Positions 47,207 through 59,935 of a stretch of 64,000 nucleotides of DNA are shown one piece after another (position 1 is the stretch's first letter; each line of letters opens with the position of its first letter). Position numbers and translations under genes: made by a program. Under the pieces are notes generated by a model that saw only the letters and a list, made by a program, of their open reading frames with translations, ran no database searches and was not told the DNA's origin. The DNA is taken from contig CM034609.1 in NCBI GenBank assembly GCA_020091685.1, forward strand, positions 16,070,204 to 16,134,203. The letters run 5' to 3'. Origin of the DNA: Lutjanus erythropterus (lineage: Eukaryota; Chordata; Actinopteri; Lutjaniformes; Lutjanidae).

Positions 47207-47934
47207 ATTGCAACCCATTTATCCTTCACTGTAGCAGAAAAGTCACCTTCTAATCACAGCTAAACTAAATATTCATATGACCTATAAACATCGTGGACAG
47301 AATTTCTCACGTGCATATTGACATTGCAAAACCAACCGACTGTACAGAATTAAAATTATGTGTTTTTCTCAGCTCCTCAGAGTCCATCTGTGAATTCTCT
47401 AACAGAAAAATGAATGTCGATAGATGATCCGTGACTTCTAAGTGTCCTAAACACACTGCAGAGCTCTTACAACAGTGCTGCTGTGTGCTCGCAGCATGTG
47501 GGTGAGTTAGTGTGATAACAGTTTGTTAAAATTCAGGAGGATACACTGTACACTGCAGTGGCAAACAGGGATTTGTTGTTCCACAGGCAGCACCAGCTCA
47601 GCTGTAACAATCCAGGTGATAATCGCAGGGAGGGAATCAGCCGTGTGTGTGCGTGCGTGCCCAATTAAAGTCTTGACAGCAGCACTGACTCAGCCGACAT
47701 TTTGTCCCTGTCAGTGTCGGGAGAAGTGAGAAACAGAGCGTAGTGCACATGAGAAGCTATTTTATTTGCCTATAATCACCTCTGATTGGAGTTAAAGCAA
47801 CACGTGTGAGTGTCAGCTTTCAAACTCCCCCTGGTTACATCCACAGGCACAGTCAGCCAATCACCATCTTGCTCATATTCACAGTCTACCAATCGTCAAC
47901 ACACACAGCTCACAACAAGCCAATTAACACCTCC

Positions 47935-47936
<2 letters not shown>

Positions 47937-47968
<32 letters not shown>
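47937..47968 (+). repeat. CA microsatellite
   Basis: About 15 CA units within a CA-rich stretch. Confidence 0.9.
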
Positions 47969-47971
<3 letters not shown>

Positions 47972-48320
47972 GCACACAAAAAAAATATTCCTGCCAAATA
48001 TGGTTCACTGTTAACTGACATTTCCCTGCATCAAGTCACTAGCGGCAGAACAAAAGCATCAGTGAGTCGACCCGCAGCTCTTTCAGTAACTCGACTTCAC
48101 CACATCCTATAAGGTGAGGTCACAGTACTTCCCATCCATGCTGTAACATAAAGTAGGTCTATCTGATAAATGTTCTGTCAGCCCTGAACCGTCGCTCATG
48201 TGAAGCTTATGCAACAGACGAGGAGGGTCACAGGGAGAGAAAATGTGAGAATGAAGAGGGAAAGCTGGAAGGACAGGACGTTAGAAAAAAACAAAATACA
48301 GAGGGAGTGTGTATGTCTTC

Positions 48321-48323
<3 letters not shown>

Positions 48324-48383
<60 letters not shown>
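48324..48383 (+). repeat. GT microsatellite, about 30 units
   Basis: The longest pure dinucleotide run in the window; it yields poly-Thr/His and poly-Cys/Val frames that are not genes. A second GT/GC run follows at about 48489-48525. Confidence 0.95.
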
Positions 48384-48384
<1 letters not shown>

Positions 48385-48823
48385 ACTTACTACCAAGTCG
48401 TACAAGTGTGTTGGTGCAGTGATAAAGATGGATGAGCCTGTCTCCTGCTGCTGTGATTGGAGCTGCTGCTGATTGTGAGTGTGTGCACATGTGTGTGTGT
48501 GTGTGCGTGCGTGCGTGTGCGCCCGCACATGTAAAGACCTATTTATTTATTTGGACTTCAGGCTGGGATTTGCAGTCAAAGAAAAACAGAAAATATATTT
48601 TTTATTAAAAGGTGAGAAAAAACATCCTCTGAGCATCACTGCAAGAAAAGGACGGCGCTAAATCTATGTCAAGGCTATTTATTATATATGTCTGTCAATA
48701 TCCAGACCAGGGAATATAAATCATGCAATGGAGGCACAAGAATCTGCTGATTTTTACCCCAAACAAACACTTTTTTCTACTCATTTCTGTTACACATCCT
48801 TATACACACCCTGTGTGAGAGCT

Positions 48824-49670
48824 GGTATCTCAAAATAATGAGAAACCTTAACAAAATAATGACTTGCTACCTCAAAATAATGAGAAATTGTCTCAAAATA
48901 ATTACACAGTATCTCAAAATAAGGCCGTAGGTCTCAAAATAACAACAGACTTTTTTTAAAATAATGACTTAGTGATTAATTGAGCCGTCTAGCTAGATTT
49001 TTATGGTGGGGACGGTTGTTTTTTCCACTACGTGAGTATGTTTTTCTGTTTCTAAGCTGCAGTGATATTAGCTGAGGATGATTAGTAAAGGATCTGGCTT
49101 TAGATTTATGGTCATTCATTCATTACAGAGTACGAGCTTCCTAGAAAACTCTTTGTGTGTTTAAAATGGGATACAAATCATTTAGGAGCTGGGCCTCTAA
49201 TTCCCCTCCAAAAGAAATCCTTTAGACTTTGAATGAGATCGGGGCGATCGATGGTATCACAAGCAACACTGGGATCAAGGGGGACCAAGTTGGAACACTG
49301 CCCAGTGGCACCGGGTGTTAAATTGTCATTTTAGATTTTTAGCAAAGATTTCTCTGTGCTATGCTTCAAAAAAAGAGCTGTTTCTGTTTGATACGTCTAA
49401 GGCCTGAATTTTACTCTCATGAACTCTGACTCTAAGTCTGATAAAAAAGTGCTAGCAACCCGAGTCTTTTTATTTCATGCTAGTGTAATAAACGTACCTC
49501 TACAACTAATTTTGTTGCTATACCAACTCATTATTTTTGCCACAGTAAGTAAATATTTTGAGATACTAAGTCTTGATTTTGCTATAATAAGTCATATTTT
49601 GTGATAGTAACTCATTATGGTGCCATAATAAGTCAATAGTTTGAGATACTAAGTCATTATTTCATTATGA
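48824..49670. mobile_element. Foldback element with tandemly repeated inverted ends
   Basis: The left 130 bp is a run of about 20-23-bp units TATCTCAAAATAATGAGAAA. The right 130 bp holds the reverse form AAGTCATTATTTTGAGATACT in several copies. About 580 bp lies between, including a degenerate L2-type piece (49200-49320, reverse complement reading CDTIDRPDL). No transposase is visible. Confidence 0.6.
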
Positions 49671-50663
49671 CTGTAATATAAGAACTTTTACAACTGGGTC
49701 TGAGCAGAAGGCAGGGAATTTCAGAGACAATTTATGGATTCGAATAAAGTTCCAGGATTATGATGATTATCATTTATATGCCAGGCAAAATTATCTTTTT
49801 TTTTCTCTCCGCTGCGACATTGTGCTGTGTCACAAGATCCTTCATTTGTAAATGAAATATTTGTGTTTGTGTTTTCACCCTTATGAGCTGGGGGCACTCT
49901 ATTAATTGCATGAGTGCATCCACTCAACCTTGAGGAGGGATCACAAGAAGCTTTTTAAGGGCTTAAATCCCTCACTGCTACTGTAAAATAAGGTTTATTT
50001 ACAAGACTAAGAAGCCAATACAGTTGCACACTTTCATGTGCTGAAGAGCTTGTGGTATTTCCTAACACAAAGGTGTTGCAGCACATTGGTGTTGTGGATA
50101 TTTTCTTCACAAAAGGTTGATTTCACCACAGGGCTCTTCAGCTGGGTTGCATTATATTGTGTGGGCCATGTATCTGTCTTTTATGTAGCTGTCTGTGTCT
50201 ATGCCTGCTCCAGGCTCTCTATAAAATACTCAACTCGTCTTCTGTACTGAGCAATAACTGCTCTCTTTTGTGTAATCGTACCAAGTGTTAGAGATAGGGG
50301 GAAAAAAAATAAAGCAAACAAAAAAATGGCAACACTCTGTCTTGTGACTCAACCAATGACGTTTTAGTTTTAACACAGAAAAGCACAGAAATATTACTAA
50401 GTCTCACCGTGTACAGATCATGTGCTCACACATATCTTCAAAATTACAGTCACAAGTGTGTCACACCTGAGGACTGCAGCAGGAGGAAAATGTCACCATC
50501 AGAGTGACAAAATTATACTCCGGGGTGACGACGCCTTAAAGTAGGCTGTTTAACTGGAAGTTTGTATTCAGGCACAATGTGGCGTCAAATTCACAGGTAC
50601 AAAAGCGTCATTCAGTATTGTAAGCAAAATGCTTTTTGAGCTTCTTAAACTCACGCTGTGCAG

Positions 50664-50775
50664 GCAGTGGTGGGAAGAATACTGAAAATCTGCACTCAAA
50701 GTCAAGTTCTGCTACATATTACTCCAGTAATATTACAAGTAAAATTACTTAACAGTACAAAGTATTAGTTACTTT
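50664..50775. mobile_element. Fragment resembling a hAT-type dispersed repeat
   Basis: CAGTGGTGGGAAGAATACTG then ATTACTCCAGTAATATTACAAG resembles the terminal part of a common fish family; only one end was identified. Confidence 0.45.
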
Positions 50776-52309
50776 TTAACCATGGATGTTTAATGCATTA
50801 TCAATATCAGGCGTTGACTTAATCATAGATTAGCAACTGCTACTAGGAACTGCAGGCCCATCAAGTGTTGCATTTTCTCTAAATAATGAAGCAGTATGCA
50901 TGGGGATCTAAGGAGAGTGGATTAAACTTTTGTCTTTATGTGCTCTTCCGTGAGACTCTCAAAAACTCTCCCACAGATGGGCTTGGTTCTGCAGGATGTA
51001 GCAGTGCATGCTCATCCAGCTGCATCTTAAAATATGTCAGACAGAAACATTAAAAAGTCTGCTGGAGAAGGACTTCTTAGCTGATTCAAGGAGTTAAAAC
51101 ACTAGCAACTTAGCTACACTACTGAAATTTGATGGTCATAATTTTAGCTGACAAAATCCAGGGCTGTCAGCTAGAAATAAAAAGTCTGCTCCCGTTTACT
51201 TCTCCATGGAAGTGAGGACCTAGTGATTCGCAAATCACTGCCAATTTTGATGATAAATCTGCCACCATCATCACTGTGAACTGCAAAGCTTAAAAGGCAT
51301 AGAGTCTTTTAACATGTTTTCAGCAATTGCTGCGTAACATGTATGATGTGTTTAGAAACAAATCATTTACAAAGACTTTAATATGCATTTTATACACACC
51401 AGTGAATTGCTGATCATTTGAGGTTTGTAAAGTATAAAATTGTCTACCATCTAAGAAGAGGCGCTAATGCTTTGTTTCCTCCTTGTGCTACTTTTACAAA
51501 CCAACCTGCTGAGCTCCTCTCCTGATAATCGCAGAAAAGCTTCGTGTAGCACTCATGCGTTTCTTGTGATAGAGAGAGATGATGAATCCATGATAATCCC
51601 CCTTTCATCACACCCCGTCCTTCTCCCCAGCTGCCTCGCCTGTGGCTGTGAATGCCTGCCTGTTTAATGTATCACCTGCCGTGAAACCCCCTCTGCTTTC
51701 ATCTAGCTAACCACCTTGATGTTGGAGTAGTGCTTAATTCATGGTGGTTAGAGCATCAAAAATAAATAAATAAATAAATGAAATAAAATCTGCAAGTCCA
51801 AACAACCAGAGACACAAAAGGTCACCTGTGAAGTTGACGCTGGGAATAGGTGTGTGTTTTCGTCTTTGCATGTGTGCGATCGCGTTATGCACGTGCACCT
51901 GACAAATTTGTTAATGTTTGCATCATAAAAGATTTGTTTAGTGAAAGCTGAACTCTGCAGTTTGTTCAGTGAGTATTCTCCCATGTGGTGCATCACAGTA
52001 CCCGCCTAAAAACACATTAAATATTCAGTTTATCCTCACCAGAAAAACCTGTGTGTTGCTTCAAATGCTCAAACAGTTTATTCCAACTGATATGTCTGTT
52101 TATTGCTAGGTGGCGCCCCTAGAGGATGTAGTAAGTATGACTTGAATATAAGGACTGAGAAAGGCCATATTTAGAGGAGGTGGGATGGACTGGAATTTCA
52201 GCCAGGAGACAAGGGGTTTAGTCCTGTATGAACTGAAAAGTAAGCATAGTTATTTCATTATAGATGTGACGTACATTACGTGACTTCTGTCATGTGACAT
52301 ATGTGACAG

Positions 52310-52400
52310 TTATTTTAGCCCAAACCATGATCTTTGCCTAAACCTATCCAAGTTGTTTTTGTGCCTAAAGCTAACCGAACTGCAGCAGTTTTACCACGTA
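52310..52400 (-). repeat. Short dispersed repeat (inverted copy at 28.9 kb)
   Basis: AGCCCAAACCATGATCTTTG then CCTAAACCTATCCAAGTTG is the inverted form of GGTTAAGGTTTTGAAAAGG then CCATGGTTTGGGTTAAAAT at about 28912-28955, a common fish repeat motif. Confidence 0.5.
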
Positions 52401-55400
52401 AATGATGTGTGTAATGTCACATGAGTTAAGTCATTGTTGGGGTGACATCATTTCCATCACGTGACGTATGTCACTGCTGGTACTCTCCTCTATATGCTGC
52501 TTTGTGTTAACAATCAACCTTTTGTGTTGTTTTGGTATGAGGATGTATTGGAAACACGACACATCCAAAGCTCTTTTTCCTGCACAAAACATGCAACGCT
52601 CCATGAATTCCTCCTCTTGGCTCAAGACAATCAAGCGAGGTTTAATGAGCAAGTCCAGCAGCTGACATTAAAACGGTGACACACGGACAGAAGAGACTCA
52701 TCCTGCCTTCCTCAGGGACACATTGTGAAGTGATGGAAAATAAAAAAGGATGGCCACAGGTTTAATGAGACAGAGGAACTCCTCTTGTAGCCCCATGTTG
52801 CCACCCTGATTCATCCTCTCTCTTTACTCTGCCTCTCCCCCTCCTCTTCTTCCAGTCCAAAGGGCTCCTTCAGGTCAGACTTGCACAAAGGTGCAGCAAA
52901 TAATGGATGAGGGTGTATTACTCTACCATCACCTTTCTTTAATGATGACCTCTCCTGCCGCCCCTCCTCCTCTGCTTTCTTTTTATTCCACGCTTCCTCA
53001 AGCTGCTGTCACTAATCCTGCATCAGTTTTTAGCCGTCTCCCTCTTTAATCATAACTCAAGCAGTGTATCAAAATGCAAGAACAAATGGCAACAACAGCA
53101 ATCCATCAAAATACTGGAGCTGAAGGGGGACCTGCATATCTGATGAGGAGCAGAAACAACACAATGCAACAACATTTTGCTGATCAGGTCTATTTTTCTT
53201 TTAGGGGCTGTTTTTCAAACTGTAAACCCACTGACCCAACTTTTGAAAATTTCCACACTACTTTGTCATTCAGCAGCACCTCATAGATTTTGCATCTAAT
53301 TGATGAAAAAGTTTGTCTTCTGATAGACTGCAGCGACAATGTTGATTCATTATAATTGAATGTGGGGAAACATGCTGATTAAATATTGCAAATTCAATCA
53401 CCATCCATAATGAAGTGGATGATAAACCAAAAGCTTCATGCTGGGCTTGCGAATGGGCATGCGATGGAATGAGATGGACAGCGAATAGCAACATGTGACT
53501 CCAAAATCCCGACTGTTTTTAAATGCATTGGTGTATCAGTAGGTCCTCCTTTTCATTGCGCTATAATGTTATGCTGTGGTATGTGTAGTTTCATGTTTAG
53601 GTCGTTACTGTAGCAGAATGAGCGCTGTACGCTGCCTGATTAGCATGTAGGCCACATGGCACCAGTTTTATTCTTTCTAGCTATCATTTTGTTACGTAAG
53701 TTCCCTTTATATATGACAGGGACTGTAGGCCATTGTGTGTGCGTAAATGTTTCACCGGGGAGCTGCAGCGGCTACGCTAGCTCACCTGCGGAAACACTGC
53801 TGCATTGTTTTTGCCTACAGCCACCTTTGTCTTCGGCTGCTCTACCTATGCTGTGCCTACAGCTATGGCTGGCTTTAATTCTCAGACTTAAAATTGTTTT
53901 GCTGGTGTACTGACATAACCAGTAAAATTTGGGTCATCTTAATTGTGTGAATGCATGGACAGTGGTGTTCATCTCATTACATTGCTGTAATTTCTGTAGG
54001 TCTGACCATCCCGCATGGGTGATCTGACTTAGTTCGTTTCTTTTGCTCCTAATTTGATGTCTATCACACTATTACGTGACTGTTTATTTCTTTCAGTTAA
54101 TATTATTATTTTTTATGTGGTTTATGGCTTATTTGTTTAGTTGCATTGCGTTACTGTATATTTTCTTCAACTAATATTCCTTTTGGAGCCAATAATGGTT
54201 ATTATCATATGACTGCTCATTCCTGTAACCCATATTCTTTTGTGTAGGTAATTCTATTGAATTTAATAAGTTGGAAATTGACATCTATACCTTTTAATTA
54301 ATATTTCCCTTTTTTTTTTGGTCATCTGTTTTGTTCATTTTGATTCAACTACATAATTGAATATTTTTGGCAGCTCATATTGTTTTTCTGTTAATTTGGC
54401 TATCCTATTTAATTTGTAATTATGTGGCTGCCAACCACTGTTGAGTTGTTTACTCAGCGTCCTTTTCAGAAGCTGAGAGTCTACAGTGGTGGGACTGGTG
54501 TCCCCAGGTTGTGGTATCTCTGAGCCTTCACATGTGATTGGGGTGACTCTTCTCTGGTTTCCCTCTCATCCCTCATTGGCCCATCTCCCCACTGGTAAGC
54601 TCTCAGCTATGATAGGGCCCCCCTTTTCCTCATTAAGTCTACGTGTGAATAGTGATTTAATGGGTTTTACCAATTTTTGAATATTGTAATAAAGGAAGAT
54701 TAATCTTTTTAAATGGAACCATGTCTCCCGCTTCTCAGGTGTTGGTACTCTCAAAATTAATGTAATTCCTTGGGTGAAATTCCCAAGGTGGCATTGTCTG
54801 GCGTTTTGGTGATTTAATAAAGTAATACCTCCACCTTGAACCACCACCTGCTTGCCACATTAGCATTAGGTTCCTTCAGCCAGGGATGCACAGGCACAAC
54901 CAAAGTAACTGTAGCCAATACTGGTGCATTTTTTGGTCTGAACCATTTTATTGGAATGATCATTTTACATTATTGATATGTTTTTACTTTAGTTTCATTT
55001 ATTTGTTTTAATCTGAACCTGGGAATTATAAAAGAATATGACCTCTGGTTTGTTATTTTTGGCATAAACCACACATTAGAAATAAATCCTAGAATATACC
55101 ACATTCAATATTATAGCATTGTTTTTCTGTTGAACAAAATAAGACGGCTGAAAGTTGTTCCTGACACAAATTACTCTTGTGACATGCAGCCCGCTCTCCT
55201 ACATGAGGGCAGATGAAAATTGAATGTTCGTAATGTGTGCCATACACCTTTGGTGCAGAGATATATCTGGGTGTCTGGGAGCAAATTGACTGTACGATAT
55301 GTGTACTGGCAGCACGTGCCGAGGCGCTCAAACACATTGCAGCCAGGATGTGATTGATGGGCTGTCGGCAAATTCCAATTTCCATGTGCTGATTGTAAAA

Positions 55401-56934
55401 ACTAATCACTGCGAGAGGAGGAGCATAAAATAGTCAGAAATCTCCTGTGGTGCCATGTTACCTGATGCATGTCCACCTCTTGTGTGGCTGCTAAAATTAT
55501 ATCATGTGTTGCATTATTGACGTCTGTCCCTCACTCACATGCTTCAGCCAAAGCCTGCTGTGTTTTATGAGAAAATTGAAGGGACCTGGTGCTCTTTTAC
55601 CCCTCCTTTTTGCTTGTCACACTCCATACCCACACCCCTCAATCACACTCACCATCTCTCCCAGACCCAACTTTGTTCACCTCCCTTTGAGGCTGCACAG
55701 GAGTGTTTGGCCAACAGCTGGCCACAAGAGAATAAAATGTCTTTGGAGTCTGCCCTGTGTCAAATAGGATAGTCCTCATTGTCAGTAGTTGTCATTTTGC
55801 CAGATGAAGGGGCCGTTTCAGGTTCCTGTCCCTCTGACTGGGGAGCACAAGAGGCTCAAAGGGAGCTCCCTGGAGTGTGGTAAAGGGCGCTGCGGAGGAT
55901 GGAGTCAGAGCCCTCTGCAGCCTGTCAAAGCTCACCACCATCACTACTACACACACCCACATTTCCAGGGTACAGACAGAAGGATTTACATTGTTTAAAA
56001 AAATGAGATCACCACTCTGTTTCTGCTCTATACTAAGTATGATGCTAGAGATGCCAGCAGAAAGAGAGGAAATGGGGAAACACTAGCCTGGTTCTGTCCC
56101 AAGAAAACAAAATCTATCTACCAGCACCTCTAAAGTGCACTGATAGACCTTTTTTTCACAGCAGCCATATTGATATGAAATAGTCAGGTAAAAACAGGCG
56201 TGATACTAATTAAGGCACTGTTCCATTTAGTGTAGCAGAACCTTTCCAGTGAGTCAACATGCACAACAGGACACTAATTGTTAAAGTTTTGAAGGTGAAA
56301 TTCTTTTTCATTCTTGATATACGACTTCAGGTGTTTAACAGTCTGAGGTCTCCGTTGCTGCCTGTTGTGCTTAATAATGCAGCACCCATTTTCAGTGTGA
56401 GACAAGGGACAAGCTGAGACAGAGCTTGTACCCAGGCTCTTTTACGGCGAAGACACCCTGCTGTAATATGGGCAGAATTTGTCTTGGCATTGTCTTGCTG
56501 AAATATGTCTCTGAAAAAAAAAATTGTCTGGATGGCCGCAAATGTTACCCAAAAACCTGTATGTACCTTTGACAGCCATGATTACCAAAAACGTTCTGAA
56601 ACATGGACTCGTTTGGCCACAGCACACTTTCCACTCAGTCCATCTCACATGAGCTTGAACCCAGGAAGTCTGCAGTGTTTCTGGATGTTATTAATATTAT
56701 GGCTTTCACTTTTTTTGCATGGTGGAGTCAACTTGTATTTTGAAATGCAGCAACAAACTATGTTTAATAATAACAGTTTCTTGAGCGGATGCACAATCCT
56801 TTATTCAATTATGTGTGATGCTTACCCTACAATTTCATGTCAAAATGGCTACTGTGAAAAAGTCTACTCACTAGTTGTGTTAGTTTGTCCAATTTACTTG
56901 CTCTGGTAGATCCTGCTGCAGATAGAAAATAGCT

Positions 56935-57205
56935 CCTCCATGATGCTGCTCAACACAGGGTCTGAGTCTTGAGGTCTTGAGTAACCGGCTCATGATTTCT
57001 GGAAAGAGACATTGATGTTGAATATTTCAAATGGATTTTTTGGGCATTTGAGCTCCACGAGCCAAATCGAGTTCCAACATATTTAAAAGAAGGCAGACAT
57101 CTCCATGGATGAAATCTCCAAAACCCACACCAAAACAATCTAGATGGATAAGTCAGGTAAGAGGAAAAATATGAATTTTGATTTTGTGGTGAGCAATCCC
57201 TTTAA
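56935..57205 (-). mobile_element. Dispersed repeat family Y, copy 2 (inverted)
   Basis: GAGTAACCGGCTCATGATTT, CTGGAAAGAGACATTGATG and GGCAGACATCTCC are reverse complements of phrases in copy 3. One boundary is near GAGCAATCCCTTTAAA. Confidence 0.7.
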
Positions 57206-58739
57206 ATCCCACACACATACTTAAAATGATAACAAAACAAAGAGGCTGGGAACCTCTGCCAACTCCCAAAGCTGTATGATTGTTTTAAATGGTGCATACA
57301 CAATTAGTAAGTAGTGTGGAACTGGGACACAACACAACTGTACAATTACTGACTGTTCAGCCACAGGCTGTTTGCTCTCCCAGATGTTTTACAGCTGTGA
57401 CAGGAGTTGAAGCCTTTCAGTAAAAAACTAAGGACAAGCAGGCCTTGTTATTGAGTGAAGCAGTGGGCTGATGTGTGTGTGGGTCAGAAATGATGTGGTG
57501 AAGCATTGCAGCAACCAGGCTGCAGTGAACTCCATTTGTTCATAGATTAGTCTGTCGCAAGTTAGACCATTTCACCAAAATCAAGACTGACTAACTGTAA
57601 GACATTTTATTTATTTTGCAAAAGGTTAATTTACCCAGAATTCATTGTGCCATAGTCCTATTTAAATAGGCAAGAACTAAACTGCTTTGTGCAACATATG
57701 AGTTTACTATCTGTTATATTTAAGACATTGTCAAAGTCTTTGCGGCCCCTGATGTGGAAGAGTCACACAAAGGACAGCAGACAGAATAGTCGTGTTTCAG
57801 TATTGGGGATTCCTTGTTTTGTGTGCCCAAACTGCACAAACACACTCTCGCACAGCTCACTCCTCAGGCTTTGGTTCATTGAGTTCACTGTGTTCAGCAG
57901 TCTGGAGAGGTGGATGCGGTCTCTCTCCTCTCTCTCACCAAATCATTCCCCTGTACTCGATACAACAGAGTGTGATTAATTAGTATAGCCGCCAGCTAGA
58001 AAGGGTCCAAATAAGTTGTCATCACTGGTCCCGGGGGTGTCTCTTTGGTGTAGTTCAGAACAGATTACACTGCCATTTCCCTCGCGAAGACCACACAGTT
58101 ATGTGGCCCCATATATTTAATGCTATCCAGAACTCAAGGGGCTAAACTTAATTTGTGGGTGGCGGTGGCGAGACCAGCAATTCCTACCTTTGATTGAAGA
58201 AGTAATCAGCGGCGGTGGTGAAGTTGAGTCATTTGATATTCTGATCAGTCTCAGTCTTCACAAGGAAATCTGGCTGTTGCCATCTAACAGCAGCAGAGTG
58301 CAGAAGGGGAGAAAGTGCGGTCGTTACTTTTAAGGAGCCGTTTCAGTCTGACAGCTGTGAAGTAAACTGGGAACTCCGTTCTTCTGGATCTCTGGAGAAT
58401 TTCTATTGTGATTTCCATCATAACACACCAGTCACAGCAGCAGCTCGGCAATCAATCACAAGTATTGAACCGTGCTTGTTTAAAAGGCCTTGTATTCTTT
58501 ACTTAAGCTCCATATTAAAGACCAACAGAGTTCCTGATGTTTCACCACTGATTGGGAAAGTTACTGACTGCTGCATGCAAACTGCAGCATTTTGAAATCT
58601 GCAATATATTCACTGTAATAAATCATAAAATGACAATGATCTGACATCAGAGATTTGAGGATATCAGAGATTTGAAATAGTGTCGTCTTCTGAAATTTCT
58701 ATTTCAGACAAGACTAACTGTTTCTGTTTGCCTGTTCCA

Positions 58740-59220
58740 CATTTATTAGTCAAAAATAATGCTGAATGTTCGCCGAATGAGTCTGTTTATGAGTCGTAAG
58801 AAATCGTTAATAATCTTCTAGAAGGAGTGGAATAACATTTAAACTGAGTAAAAAGTTTGGCAGACAGTGAGACAGGCAGTCGCTGACCTCCAAATTCAGA
58901 GTGTGTATTTTCGTAGCAGAGGGATTTTGTTTTCAGGATAATGGGCTGAACTTTACTTTGACAGGCAGCTGATCCACACGCAGTGCAGGGCTGGTCGTTG
59001 CTTGTTATTGTCAATTTACAACGTTGCACGTGTCTCCCGCAGTGTTCCTGCAACCTGCCTCAGCTTTCCTGAGTCTAGGAAGGAGGGGGTGGGGAGAAAC
59101 AACTCACTTCAACTGTAAATTGTATATGAAACAGAGATTCAACCTATTTAATATATCATCTATGGCTCCAACTTGCTATTTGGACTGCAGTACTCAGCAC
59201 TAAATATTGTTCCTTTAATA
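58740..59220 (+). mobile_element. Dispersed repeat family X, copy 3 (fullest)
   Basis: It runs from GAATGTTCGCCGAATGAGT to TTTGGACTGCAGTACTCAGC and ATTGTTCCTTTAATA, covering both ends seen in copies 1 and 2. A purine tract (AAGGAGGGGGTGGGGAG) lies inside. No coding capacity. Confidence 0.65.
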
Positions 59221-59569
59221 CAAACTTATTGAAAAGTGCTTGTATAATTAATTACATTTTAGTCACCCAAGACAGAGTAAGAGAGAAAAGGACCTTCTTT
59301 TCCTCATAAACAAATAATTTCATAATTCATCACCGGTCCAGTAAAGACCATTGGTGTTTTATGGTGCAATTAGGCAGAAGGAGAGAACGCCGGACATGAA
59401 ATCCATCATAATTAGTGAAAGTGGTCCTTTAATGACAATGAGTAATATGCCAGAGAAGGACAAGAAGATGTGCACTTGTACGGACTTTAATGCACTTGAC
59501 AATTAGAAGAACCAGTCTAGATCAGAGATGCTCAGTTCAAGTTTCTTTGAAATCATGGTTGCACAATAT

Positions 59570-59935
59570 TTAAAGGGACAGTACACCCCAAATCAAAAAG
59601 GCATATTTCCCTTCGTACCTGTAGTGCTGTTTATCCATCTAGATAGTTTTGGTATTAATTGCCGAGCTTTGGCTGTGGAGATGTCTGCCTTCGGCCTAGT
59701 ATAATGGAAGTAGTTGGCAGTCGGCTCAACAACGTCAGCAAACTCAACGGCAATGTCTCTTTCCAGAAATCATGACCCGGTTACTCAAGATAATCCACAG
59801 ACCTTGATGTGAGCAGTTTCATGTAGGAACTACTTTTTCTAGACTAGAGAAAATAATAGGCAGACATCCCTTTGGGTGATATCTCTGAAACTTAGAAACT
59901 CACACCTAAACAGTCTATATCCCCCTATTCCCCCC
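59570..59935 (+). mobile_element. Dispersed repeat family Y, copy 3
   Basis: It begins AAAGGGACAGTACACCCCAA, continues CTGTTTATCCATCTAGATAG, GGAGATGTCTGCCTTCGG, GAAATCATGACCCGGTTACTC and ATCTCTGAAACTTAG. It defines the family consensus for the other two copies. No protein frame. Confidence 0.7.

Noticed and set aside
48281..48528. Poly-Thr/His and poly-Cys/Val proteins
   Set aside because: Translation of a GT/CA microsatellite.
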